Below are positions 24,144 to 31,429 of a stretch of 64,000 nt of DNA, piece after piece; within the stretch, counting starts at the first letter, position 1; the number at the start of each line of letters is the position of its first letter. This DNA comes from Salegentibacter salinarum (GTDB lineage: Bacteria > Bacteroidota > Bacteroidia > Flavobacteriales > Flavobacteriaceae). The position numbers were made by a program, and so were the translations under genes. Location: the NCBI RefSeq assembly GCF_900168115.1, contig NZ_FUZC01000008.1:62001-126000 (forward strand), in the 5' to 3' direction. The notes beneath the pieces were generated by a model. That model saw nothing but the letters and a program-made list of their open reading frames with translations. It was not told where the DNA came from and did not search any database.

Positions 24144-24521
24144 ATGGAGAAAAATACAAAGATTCTAGTGGTAGATGATGATTCGGGAATTGGGGAAATG
24201 TTAAAAACATTACTGGAATTTTACGGTTATAAAGTGATCGTTACCGAAAAGCCACTTATAGCCGAAGAATTAATTCAGCAGGAAAATATAGATATAGTAC
24301 TTTTAGATATGCTAATTTCCGGGGTTGATGGTACCGATGTTTGTGCCGGAATTAGAAAGAACCCGGAGATAGAAAAAACTCCTGTACTTATGATGTCCGC
24401 TTTGCACGATGCCGGCCCAAAATGCAAAGATGCGGGAGCCAACGATTTTATTGCAAAACCTTTTGAGGTAGAAGAACTTACCGAGAAAATAGAGAAAATA
24501 CTTGCTGCCGAAAATGATTAG
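24144..24521 (+). CDS. Single-domain response regulator (REC only)
   Basis: A 125-residue receiver domain without an output domain. It has the acidic pair Asp11-Asp12 with Asp13, phosphoacceptor Asp55 (L-L-D-M), Ser85 and Lys105 (A-K-P-F). It begins nine bases after the kinase stop and is almost certainly co-transcribed with it. With no DNA-binding domain it may act by protein-protein contact or as a phosphate shuttle. The partner downstream of Asp55 is not visible here; the next gene is a repressor with its own operator-like palindrome, not a classic output. Confidence 0.92.
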   Translation: MEKNTKILVVDDDSGIGEMLKTLLEFYGYKVIVTEKPLIAEELIQQENIDIVLLDMLISGVDGTDVCAGIRKNPEIEKTPVLMMSALHDAGPKCKDAGANDFIAKPFEVEELTEKIEKILAAEND

Positions 24522-24541
24522 GAAAACATTTCTTTTGTGAA

Positions 24542-24588
24542 TTAGGAATTTATCCAATAAATTTGATTATTATTGGATAAATTCCTAA
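24542..24588. promoter_or_regulatory. Perfect 19-bp inverted repeat, candidate operator
   Basis: The arms are 24542-24560 and 24570-24588, with a nine-base spacer. The arm core is AGGAATTTATCCAATAA and its exact reverse complement. The repeat ends 11 bases before the ATG of the LexA/CI-like repressor and follows the response regulator stop. No T-run follows, and the stem is AT-rich, so it looks more like a dimer-binding operator (or an RNA hairpin over the ribosome site) than a terminator. Autoregulation is inferred. Confidence 0.7.
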
Positions 24589-24599
24589 ACATTAGAATT

Positions 24600-25373
24600 A
24601 TGGGGCAGCCACCATCTATTGACATTAAACATTTTAAAGAAGTACGGGAAGAAAATAACTTCACGCAATCTGAATTTGCCGAGCTTTTAGGAATAAAAAA
24701 CTCTACGGCTGATATTGAGCGCGGCCGTACCAAACTTTCAGGAAAAGTGGTGGCTGAACTTTTGAGCCAGTTCGGGATAAATCCTTTATGGCTCTTCGGG
24801 CAAAGCGGGCAAAAATTTTTACAATTAAGCAAGGGCGATGTAAGTCCAAAAGTGGTTACCGTAGATTCTTCAGATAATGAAAATATGGTAATGGTAAATC
24901 AAAAGGCTGCAGCCGGTTATCCTCATAACGTTCAGGATGTAGAATGGTACCAGCAATTACCCGCTTTTGATATTCCGTTGCCGGAGTTTAGAAATGCTAC
25001 CTATCGAGGTTTTCAAATTGAAGGTGATAGTATGTTACCCAACTATTATCCCAACGAATGGGTTTTGGCCAAAGCCGTACCCGATTTAGACCAGGCAAGT
25101 AACAACAAAATTTATGTGGTGGTTTTGCAGGATTCTGTCCTGGTTAAAAAACTTCAAAAGCTTCCCGATGCTTCAAAGGTTCTTTTAATTTCTTTAAATG
25201 AAGAATACCTACCTATAGAAGTAAATATTAATGAAATCCAGGAACTCTGGCAGGTAAACTCGAAGCTTACTTTTAATTTAGATAATCCATCAGAAAGCGG
25301 ACTTTTTAGAGAGTTAAAACAATCTATGGAAGATCTTAAACGAGAATTGAAATCGTTTAAAAAACAGGCGTAA
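24600..25373 (+). CDS. XRE-family repressor with S24 (LexA/CI-like) self-cleavage domain
   Basis: A 257-residue protein from the ATG at 24600; an upstream in-frame TTG at 24573 lies inside the palindrome and is less likely. Residues about 8-60 form a helix-turn-helix (F-T-Q-S-E-F-A-E-L-L-G). The C-terminal S24 peptidase fold has Ser144 in G-D-S-M-L-P and a catalytic Lys at about 183 (V-L-V-K-K-L). An Ala-Gly pair (Ala105-Gly106 in A-A-A-G-Y-P) matches the autocleavage site of LexA, UmuD and phage CI proteins. It could therefore be inactivated by RecA-type signals, although many Bacteroidota S24 regulators are chromosomal and respond to other cues. No phage genes are nearby. A terminator follows immediately. 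Confidence 0.85.
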   Translation: MGQPPSIDIKHFKEVREENNFTQSEFAELLGIKNSTADIERGRTKLSGKVVAELLSQFGINPLWLFGQSGQKFLQLSKGDVSPKVVTVDSSDNENMVMVNQKAAAGYPHNVQDVEWYQQLPAFDIPLPEFRNATYRGFQIEGDSMLPNYYPNEWVLAKAVPDLDQASNNKIYVVVLQDSVLVKKLQKLPDASKVLLISLNEEYLPIEVNINEIQELWQVNSKLTFNLDNPSESGLFRELKQSMEDLKRELKSFKKQA

Positions 25374-25380
25374 ATAAAAA

Positions 25381-25412
25381 AAATCCTTTTTGAATTTAAT
25401 CAAAAAGGATTT
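25381..25412. terminator. Intrinsic terminator between the repressor and the small lipoprotein gene
   Basis: A 13-bp perfect stem (AAATCCTTTTTGA / TCAAAAAGGATTT) with a six-base loop is followed by T residues on the plus strand and preceded by A residues, so it can serve both convergent genes. Confidence 0.85.
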
Positions 25413-25437
25413 TTTCTTTGGTTGGTTAAGATTTCAG

Positions 25438-25602
25438 CTATTCCATATCGTCGGTAGCATCTTCTATTTCATCTCCTACATCATCTGCAGCATCTTCAAT
25501 ATCATCAGCAGCTTGTTCCACACCAGACTTTTCTTCTCTACAAGAAGTAAAAACCGCAGCGGTACTAAAGGTAATAGCGAGCATTAAAATTAATTTTTTC
25601 AT
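25438..25602 (-). CDS. Small acidic lipoprotein (54 aa), first of three tandem paralogues
   Basis: This 54-residue gene is short enough to be missed by length filters. It starts M-K-K-L-I-L-M-L-A and has a lipobox F-T-S-C (Cys21), followed by R-E-E and an acidic tail of repeated D-D-[IV]-x-D-A blocks. The N-terminus and lipobox closely match the gene at 25634-25933, and the acidic repeat is the same type. Function is unknown. The mature peptide would be a roughly 33-residue, strongly acidic, probably helical tail on a lipid anchor. Confidence 0.8.
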   Translation of the reverse strand: MKKLILMLAITFSTAAVFTSCREEKSGVEQAADDIEDAADDVGDEIEDATDDME

Positions 25603-25633
25603 AGTTCTAAGTTTAGTTAATTATTAATAGGAA

Positions 25634-25933
25634 TTAATAGTCGTCGTTACCTTCAACTTCATCTTCCACTTCGTTGGCAGCATCTTCTACTGCGTCACCG
25701 GTTTCGTTAGCTGCATCTTCAACAGCGTTTCCGGCATCGTTAGCGGCGTCTTCAATGTCGTCTCCAACATTATCCATATCATCATCCATCTCGTGCATTT
25801 CGCCTTCCATCTCTCTTTCCATTTCTTCACCCTCCATTTCCATTTCGTTCTCTTCTTCGTTAACCTCACGGCATGAAGTAAAAGCTGTACTAAGGGTGAA
25901 AAACATTGCGAGCATTAAAATTGATCTTTTCAT
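25634..25933 (-). CDS. Small acidic lipoprotein with Asp/Ala repeats (99 aa)
   Basis: A 99-residue lipoprotein: signal M-K-R-S-I-L-M-L-A, lipobox F-T-S-C (Cys20), then a Glu/Met-rich stretch (about 24-50). A run of imperfect repeats of the form D-A-A-N-[ED]-x-G-[DN]-A-V-E covers about 60-95. The mature part is very acidic and probably helical, resembling the YtxH/late-embryogenesis style of amphipathic repeats in other lipoproteins, but no known function is recognised. It sits 31 bases upstream of the 54-residue paralogue, so the two are probably co-transcribed. Codon repetition makes the antisense strand look coding (Ser/Ala-rich), which is an artefact. Confidence 0.8.
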   Translation of the reverse strand: MKRSILMLAMFFTLSTAFTSCREVNEEENEMEMEGEEMEREMEGEMHEMDDDMDNVGDDIEDAANDAGNAVEDAANETGDAVEDAANEVEDEVEGNDDY

Positions 25934-26024
25934 AAATTTGGTTGTTTCTCGTTTGTTAAAGCAAAATTAGAAATGTAAAAGTGGATTTTAACAGAAACAA
26001 TATTAAAATTTTCTTAAAAAACAG

Positions 26025-26053
26025 AGAAAACAACTTCTTTGAGGCTGTTTTCT
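26025..26053 (-). terminator. Intrinsic terminator after the 77-residue lipoprotein gene
   Basis: On the minus strand an 8-bp stem (AGAAAACA / TGTTTTCT) with a 13-base loop is followed within three bases by six T residues, just downstream of the stop at 26063. Confidence 0.6.
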
Positions 26054-26062
26054 TGCTTATGT

Positions 26063-26296
26063 TTAATTATCATCAATTTTATCTATCTCTTCGTCTATTT
26101 CTTCATTTACCTTACCGTCTACTTTTTCACCGGCTCGTTCCAGGATTCCTTTGCGCTCTTCTTCAGGCTCTGGAGTCTCCTCTTTTTCAACTTCAACTTC
26201 CCTAACCACGGTTTCTTTTTCTGTAGTTTCCCGGCAGGAGGTAAAACTCATGGCGGTAAACAGTAAAATTACTCCTGTAATAAGTACTCGTTTCAT
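26063..26296 (-). CDS. Small charged lipoprotein (77 aa), third tandem paralogue
   Basis: A 77-residue lipoprotein with the same M-K-R start and F-T-S-C-R-E lipobox (Cys21) as its two downstream neighbours. The mature part is Glu/Lys/Val-rich (alternating V-R-E-V-E-V-E-K) and ends in an I-D-E-E-I-D-K-I-D pattern. The acidic repeat is weaker than in the other two, so it is a more distant relative. No function is recognised. A terminator-like hairpin separates it from the 99-residue gene. Confidence 0.78.
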   Translation of the reverse strand: MKRVLITGVILLFTAMSFTSCRETTEKETVVREVEVEKEETPEPEEERKGILERAGEKVDGKVNEEIDEEIDKIDDN

Positions 26297-26368
26297 AATG
26301 TTTATTTTATTGATTTATACACCGAAATTACAATATAAATGTTAGGTGCATTTATTTTTTAGGAAACT

Positions 26369-27616
26369 TTAGCTAAACCCCGGTAAACGCTTCAGGTAAT
26401 TGATAATGGTTTGAGTGGCACCGGTGTTACTATTAATAAAGTGTCCGGCAATCATCCCGGTTTTTTCTCTGTACTCTTTATTGGCAAGTAGTTTTTCTAT
26501 CACCTCGCTGAATTCTGAAGAAGTTTCTACAGAAAATAGCCCGGCAAGTTGTCTTAGCCGAATAGCCTCTGGAAAGTTGTTGTAATTTTTCCCGATAATT
26601 ACCGGAATTCCGAAGGTTGCGGGTTCTAAAATGTTATGAAGGCCTGAGGTTCCCGCAGCTCCACCTACATAAGCAATATTGGCGTAACTGTATACCTTAC
26701 CAAGTAATCCTATAGTATCTAAAATCAATACTTCAAAATTCGCCAGCTCCTGATTTTCTTTTGCTGAATATCGAATTGATTTTCTTTTTATTTTTTGCTC
26801 TAGCGCCTTGATTTTTTCTTCTTTAATTTCGTGGGGAGCAATTATTATCTTGATTCCTGCTGAAGTTTGATTGATAAAAGGAAGGAGAATTTCTTCATCC
26901 TCAGGCCAGGTACTTCCGGCCACCAGGCAGGTTTTATTATTTATAAATTCTTCAGCAAAATCAAGGGTATTGTTATACTGAATTTGCCTTGAAACGCGGT
27001 CAAACCGTGTGTCGCCGCTTTGGGTGATATTATTAAAGCCAATAGATTTAATTAATTCTGCTGAAGTTTCATTTTGCACAAAAAAGTGATCAAAATTTGA
27101 TAAAGCTTTTCGCATAAAACCTCCGTAGGGTTTAAAATAAACCTGATTTTCTCTGAACGCACCTGAAACCAGTAAAATTTTAATATTTTGTTTCTTAAGT
27201 TCAGTTAAGAAATTTGGCCAGATTTCGTATTTAATAAAAAAAGCAATTTTAGGCTTAACGAGGGCAAGAAATCTTTTTGCATTATTTGCAGTATCTAACG
27301 GGAGATAAGTAATCACATCAGCCAGCGGGTGGTTTTTCTTGTTTTCGTAACCCGAAGGAGAAAAAAAAGTGATCAATACTTTATACTTCGGAAATTCCTT
27401 TTTTACTTCCTCAATAATGGGTAAAGCCTGCTCAAATTCACCCAGGGAGGCTGCGTGAAACCAAAGATAATCTTCAGCAGGATCTATTTCTGCCTGCAGT
27501 TTATCAAAAACCGATTTTCTTCCCTCGGTAAATAATTTGAGTTTATGATTAAACCTGCCGGCCAGCGGTAATGCTTTCTCAGCAATTTTTGTCGCTAAAT
27601 TGTAAAGTGGCTTCAA
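26369..27616 (-). CDS. waaA: 3-deoxy-D-manno-octulosonic acid (Kdo) transferase
   Basis: A 415-residue GT30-type glycosyltransferase that adds Kdo to lipid A precursor at the inner membrane. Family blocks are visible: H-A-A-S-L-G-E-F-E-Q (residues about 54-63, with the catalytic Glu), the K-Y-E-I-W-P-N motif, S-G-D-T-R-F-D-R, and A-G-S-T-W-P-E-D-E-E. A C-terminal G-G-A-A-G-T-S-G-L-H-N-I-L-E-P-A nucleotide-sugar site follows. The first codon is TTG at 27614-27616; an in-frame stop lies five codons upstream and no ATG fits, so the TTG start is well supported. Length is normal. It is divergent from the DegT-type aminotransferase gene. Confidence 0.93.
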   Translation of the reverse strand: MKPLYNLATKIAEKALPLAGRFNHKLKLFTEGRKSVFDKLQAEIDPAEDYLWFHAASLGEFEQALPIIEEVKKEFPKYKVLITFFSPSGYENKKNHPLADVITYLPLDTANNAKRFLALVKPKIAFFIKYEIWPNFLTELKKQNIKILLVSGAFRENQVYFKPYGGFMRKALSNFDHFFVQNETSAELIKSIGFNNITQSGDTRFDRVSRQIQYNNTLDFAEEFINNKTCLVAGSTWPEDEEILLPFINQTSAGIKIIIAPHEIKEEKIKALEQKIKRKSIRYSAKENQELANFEVLILDTIGLLGKVYSYANIAYVGGAAGTSGLHNILEPATFGIPVIIGKNYNNFPEAIRLRQLAGLFSVETSSEFSEVIEKLLANKEYREKTGMIAGHFINSNTGATQTIINYLKRLPGFS

Positions 27617-27661
27617 AATAACTTGTTTCTAATGCGAAAATAGGCCTTTAATTAAAATTGA

Positions 27662-27692
27662 TTGGCAATAGGGAGCTTATTTCGTATTTTCG
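27662..27692 (+). promoter_or_regulatory. Candidate Bacteroidota promoter upstream of the DegT-type aminotransferase
   Basis: A TTG at 27662-27664 is separated by 20 bases from TATTTTCG at 27685-27692, close to the TTG-N19-21-TAnnTTTG pattern. Transcription would start near 27699, about 108 bases before the gene. Confidence 0.4.
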
Positions 27693-27806
27693 TGACTCTA
27701 AAAAATATATGAAAACGGCGTAATGCTGGCCCCGAAAATTGGCGCCACAGGAGCAAGGATTTTTATTCCGTGCTGATTTAAAAACGGGGAGAAAAATTAT
27801 AAATAG

Positions 27807-28940
27807 ATGAGAAAAATACAAATGGTTGACCTTAAGGGTCAATATGAGGGGATAAAAGATCAGGTAGATGCTTCTTTCCAGCAGGTGATAGAAAATGCAG
27901 CATTTATTAACGGCCCTGAAGTTCAGCAGTTTCAGAAGGATCTGGAAGATTATCTCCAGGTAAAGCACGTAATTCCCTGTGCCAACGGTACCGATGCCTT
28001 GCAGATAGCAATGATGGGGCTTGATCTAAAACCGGGTGATGAAGTAATTACTGCGGATTTCACTTTTGCGGCTACCGTTGAGGTAATTGCGCTTCTTCAG
28101 CTAACGCCTGTTCTGGTAGATGTGGAACCCGATAGTTTTAATATAGATCCAGAAGCCATTAAAAAGGCAATCACTCCAAAAACCAAGGCCATTGTTCCTG
28201 TTCACCTTTTTGGTCAGGCGGCCAATATGGATGCAATAATGGAAATTGCCGAGGAACATAATCTTTATGTGATTGAAGATAACGCACAGGCAATTGGTGG
28301 GAACTATCATTCCAAAAAAGGAAAAACCCAAAAAACCGGGGCAATTGGCCATATTGGCGCTACTTCGTTTTTTCCTTCCAAAAACCTGGGTTGCTATGGT
28401 GATGGTGGCGCAATTTTAACTAATAATGATGAACTGGCACATACTATTCGCGGCATCGTAAATCACGGTATGTATGAGCGCTATCATCACGATGTGGTGG
28501 GTGTAAATTCGCGGTTAGACAGTTTACAGGCGGCGGTTTTAAGGGCAAAACTTCCAAAACTTGATTCTTATAATGAAGCCAGGAAAAAATCGGGCAATAA
28601 ATATTCTGAAGCTTTTAAAGGGGAGGAAGATATCATTACACCGGTACTACTTGACAAAGATGATACTCACGTTTATCACCAATATACCCTGAAAATTAAA
28701 AATGGAAAACGTGACGCCCTGGCAAAACACCTGCAGGAAAGAGGAATTCCATTCGGAATTTATTACCCTATTCCGCTACACAAGCAAAAAGCATACGCAG
28801 ATTCCAGATATAATGAAGCCGATTTCCCGGTAACCAATCAGTTGGTTCAGGAAGTGCTTTCGCTGCCCATGCATACCGAACTGGATGATGAACAAATTGA
28901 TTATATTACAGGTACAATCAAAGAATTTTTAAACGCTTAA
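27807..28940 (+). CDS. DegT/DnrJ/EryC1/StrS-family sugar aminotransferase
   Basis: A 377-residue PLP enzyme. The PLP lysine is Lys192 in F-F-P-S-K-N-L-G; other family blocks are G-T-D-A-L (61-65), D-F-T-F-A-A-T (84-90) and E-D-N-A-Q-A-I-G-G (157-165). The sequence is closest in style to WbpE/WlbC-type aminotransferases that make UDP-2,3-diamino uronic acids or similar amino sugars for surface polysaccharides, but specificity is not readable. It is divergent from waaA, so a link to envelope glycan synthesis is plausible. A secreted amidohydrolase gene follows nine bases later, possibly in the same transcript. Confidence 0.9.
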   Translation: MRKIQMVDLKGQYEGIKDQVDASFQQVIENAAFINGPEVQQFQKDLEDYLQVKHVIPCANGTDALQIAMMGLDLKPGDEVITADFTFAATVEVIALLQLTPVLVDVEPDSFNIDPEAIKKAITPKTKAIVPVHLFGQAANMDAIMEIAEEHNLYVIEDNAQAIGGNYHSKKGKTQKTGAIGHIGATSFFPSKNLGCYGDGGAILTNNDELAHTIRGIVNHGMYERYHHDVVGVNSRLDSLQAAVLRAKLPKLDSYNEARKKSGNKYSEAFKGEEDIITPVLLDKDDTHVYHQYTLKIKNGKRDALAKHLQERGIPFGIYYPIPLHKQKAYADSRYNEADFPVTNQLVQEVLSLPMHTELDDEQIDYITGTIKEFLNA

Positions 28941-28949
28941 ATTTCTAAT

Positions 28950-30230
28950 ATGAAAAAACTTTTAATTTTTTGCTTCGGAATATTCTTATCTACAGGACTT
29001 CAGGCGCAGGATTTCTACATACAAGCTGGTAAATTGGTAGATACAAAATCAGGAAAAGTTCTAACTGAAAAAACAATAATTGTTTCCGAGGATAAGATTA
29101 AAAGTGTGGAGAAAGGATTTGTTAATCCCGAGAGTGAAAATGATTCGGTAATCGATCTTCGAGATAAAACAGTACTTCCGGGACTAACCGATATGCACGT
29201 TCACCTGGAAAGTGAAACCAATCCGCAAAAATATATGGAACGTTTTATAAACAATCCTGAAGATGCGGCTTTTAATTCGGTTGGTTTTGCTAAAACTACT
29301 TTAATGGCCGGCTTTACCACCGTGCGGGAATTGGGAGGCAGCGGAGTAAATATTGCGCTTCGTGATGCTATAAATAAAGGAAAGATTGACGGGCCGAGAA
29401 TTTTTACTGCCGGGAAATCGCTGGCTACCACCGGAGGCCACGCCGATCCCAGCAACGGAATGAATAAGGAATTAACTGGTGACCCGGGACCAAAAGAAGG
29501 TGTGGTTAACGGACCTGAGGATGCTGCCAAGGCTGTCCGCCAACGCTATAAAAATGGAGCCGATTTAATTAAAATTACGGCTACGGGCGGAGTGTTAAGT
29601 GTTGCTAAAAGTAGTTCAAATCCGCAGTTTACTGAAGACGAAATAAGAGCTATTGTAAAAACTGCAAACGATTATGATTTTCACGTGGCAGCTCACGCTC
29701 ACGGTGATGAGGGAATGCAGCGCGCAATTAGAGCCGGTGTAAAAACCATTGAACACGGTACCAAAATGAGCGAAGAGACGATGGATTTAATGAAAGAACA
29801 CGGTGCTTACCTCGTTCCTACGATTACGGCTGGAAAAGAAGTAACCCAAAATGCCGAAATTGAAAATTATTATCCCGAATTGGTAGTGCCAAAAGCCAGG
29901 GAAATTGGTCCGCAAATTCAGGATATGTTCGCCCGTGCCTATAAAAGGGGAGTAGGTATTGCTTTTGGTACCGATGCCGGAGTTTTTAAACACGGGGAAA
30001 ATGCCCGCGAATTTGTTTATATGACAGAAGCCGGAATGCCGGCAATGGAAGCAATTCAAAGTGCTACGATTACCGCGGGGAAGATTTTAAAGATGGAAGA
30101 TAAAATTGGCCAGATCGCTGAAGGTTTTTATGCAGATATTATTGCTGTTGACGAAGATCCTGTCGAAAATATTGAGACTTTAAAAGACGTGAAATTCGTG
30201 ATGAAAGAGGGGAAAGTTTATAAAAATTAA
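28950..30230 (+). CDS. Secreted metal-dependent amidohydrolase (imidazolonepropionase / prolidase-like)
   Basis: A 426-residue protein with a signal peptide ending Q-A-Q at residue 20. The amidohydrolase metal site is complete: His83 and His85 (D-M-H-V-H), Lys208 (L-I-K-I-T) as the likely carboxylated bridge, His249 (A-A-H-A-H), His269 (I-E-H-G-T) and Asp342 (G-T-D-A-G). This set matches the Xaa-Pro dipeptidase / imidazolonepropionase-like clade, many members of which are periplasmic dipeptidases for prolyl or arginyl peptides. The substrate is not certain. It follows the aminotransferase gene by nine bases and is ended by the hairpin at 30396-30430. Confidence 0.88.
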   Translation: MKKLLIFCFGIFLSTGLQAQDFYIQAGKLVDTKSGKVLTEKTIIVSEDKIKSVEKGFVNPESENDSVIDLRDKTVLPGLTDMHVHLESETNPQKYMERFINNPEDAAFNSVGFAKTTLMAGFTTVRELGGSGVNIALRDAINKGKIDGPRIFTAGKSLATTGGHADPSNGMNKELTGDPGPKEGVVNGPEDAAKAVRQRYKNGADLIKITATGGVLSVAKSSSNPQFTEDEIRAIVKTANDYDFHVAAHAHGDEGMQRAIRAGVKTIEHGTKMSEETMDLMKEHGAYLVPTITAGKEVTQNAEIENYYPELVVPKAREIGPQIQDMFARAYKRGVGIAFGTDAGVFKHGENAREFVYMTEAGMPAMEAIQSATITAGKILKMEDKIGQIAEGFYADIIAVDEDPVENIETLKDVKFVMKEGKVYKN

Positions 30231-30268
30231 ACTTTGAAATAAAATTGTCTGAAAAGTATTCGAGAATG

Positions 30269-30345
30269 TCATCCTGAACTTGATTTAGGATCTAAGTTGT
30301 TGGTATGTAAAAACTTTCAGATCCTGAAATAAATTCAGGATGGTG
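30269..30345. repeat. Dispersed palindromic repeat (family A)
   Basis: Left arm 30269-30293 begins TCATCCTGAACTTGATT and ends AGGATCT. The right arm 30319-30345 begins AGATCCTGAAAT and ends in CAGGATGGTGA. The arms pair over most of their length. The core is shared with the copies at 17029 and 50301. Confidence 0.75.
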
Positions 30346-30395
30346 ATTTCAACAAGTTTTGTTTTAAGTAAAATTGTTTTCTTTGCAAAACAAGC

Positions 30396-30430
30396 AAAAA
30401 ATCCTGAAGCGATCTACTTCAGGATTTTTT
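30396..30430. terminator. Bidirectional intrinsic terminator
   Basis: A perfect 14-bp stem (AAAAAATCCTGAAG / CTTCAGGATTTTTT) with a seven-base loop lies between the convergent amidohydrolase and fabD genes. Confidence 0.9.
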
Positions 30431-30453
30431 ATATTCAAATTTTTTCTAAATCC

Positions 30454-31335
30454 TTAAACGGAAGCCGAAGCGGTTTCCATTTGTCGGTCTATTTTTTTAA
30501 CTAATCCCTGTAAAACTTTTCCGGGGCCTACTTCGGTAAAATTAGTGGCACCGTCCTTAATCATATTTTGAACACTTTGTGTCCATTTCACCGGGGCGGT
30601 TAATTGAAAAACCAGGTTTTTCTTAATCTCTTCCGGGTCGGTTACAGCAAAAGTGCTCACGTTCTGATAGATTGGACAGGTTGGGGTATTAAATGTTGTG
30701 TTTTCTATTGCAGCCGCCAGTTCTTTACGTGCAGGTTCCATTAAAGGAGAATGAAAAGCACCGCCAACAGGTAGAATCATCGCTCTTTTAGCGCCGCGTT
30801 CTTTTAAGGTTTCACAAGCAGCTTCTACTGCTTTTACATCACCGGAAATTACTAATTGCCCCGGGCAATTATAGTTCGCAGCAACTACGATTCCTTCGGT
30901 TTCAGCGCAAACCGCTTCCACAACTTCGTCTTCCAGGCCTAAAACAGCGGCCATAGTAGAAGGTTCTAATTCGCAAGCTTCCTGCATGGCCATTGCACGT
31001 TTGTAAACCAACTTCAGTCCATCTTCGAATGAAAGTGTGTTGTTGGCAACAAGAGCAGAAAGTTCTCCTAAAGAGTGTCCGGCAACCATATCGGGTTTAA
31101 AATCTTCGCCTAAAACTTTGCTTAGAATAACCGAGTGTAAAAAAACCGCGGGTTGGGTAACTTTGGTTTGTTTTAGGTCTTCCGCAGAACCTTCAAACAT
31201 AATATCGGTAATTGAAAAGCCTAAAATTGCATTGGCTTTTTTAAACAGATCCTGCGCTTTGGAAGATTTTTCAAAAAGGTCTAATCCCATTCCTGAAAAC
31301 TGAGCTCCCTGGCCGGGAAAAATATATGCGTTCAT
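30454..31335 (-). CDS. fabD: Malonyl-CoA:ACP transacylase
   Basis: A 293-residue cytoplasmic enzyme from the ATG at 31335; an in-frame TTG three codons upstream is less likely because the family begins right at A-Y-I-F-P-G-Q-G. The active-site serine is Ser88 in G-H-S-L-G-E and the catalytic His is His195 in F-H-S-P-L-M. The oxyanion glutamine is in the F-P-G-Q-G-A-Q block. FabD loads malonyl groups onto acyl carrier protein for fatty acid synthesis. No other fab genes are adjacent. Its upstream neighbour on the same strand is separated by a terminator, so it probably has its own promoter. Confidence 0.96.
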   Translation of the reverse strand: MNAYIFPGQGAQFSGMGLDLFEKSSKAQDLFKKANAILGFSITDIMFEGSAEDLKQTKVTQPAVFLHSVILSKVLGEDFKPDMVAGHSLGELSALVANNTLSFEDGLKLVYKRAMAMQEACELEPSTMAAVLGLEDEVVEAVCAETEGIVVAANYNCPGQLVISGDVKAVEAACETLKERGAKRAMILPVGGAFHSPLMEPARKELAAAIENTTFNTPTCPIYQNVSTFAVTDPEEIKKNLVFQLTAPVKWTQSVQNMIKDGATNFTEVGPGKVLQGLVKKIDRQMETASASV

Positions 31336-31374
31336 AATATTCAATTTAGATTCGGCTAAAATAGAAATAATAAA

Positions 31375-31411
31375 AAAGACCTCATAACAATTGCGATGTT
31401 ACGAGGTCTTT
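31375..31411 (-). terminator. Intrinsic terminator after the PNPOx-like gene
   Basis: A 13-14 bp stem with one mismatch (AAAGACCTCATAA / TTACGAGGTCTTT) ends in A residues on the plus strand, which are T residues for the minus-strand gene at 31430-31933. Confidence 0.8.
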
Positions 31412-31429
31412 CCTTGAGAATTTCGAAGT

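Noticed and set aside
24573-24599. Upstream TTG start for the S24 repressor
   Set aside because: The TTG lies inside the perfect inverted repeat and would add nine residues before the HTH; the ATG at 24600 fits better.
24144-25373. Prophage or integrative element around the CI-like repressor
   Set aside because: No integrase, excisionase, structural genes or attachment-site repeats were found on either side.
25680-25760. Short direct repeats that resemble a small CRISPR or tandem array
   Set aside because: They are in-frame codon repeats of the acidic lipoprotein, with no unique spacers and no cas genes nearby.
25674-25970. Plus-strand frame of 98 codons rich in Ser/Ala/Thr repeats
   Set aside because: It is the antisense of the repetitive acidic lipoprotein gene at 25634-25933; the lipobox and signal peptide on the minus strand mark the true gene.
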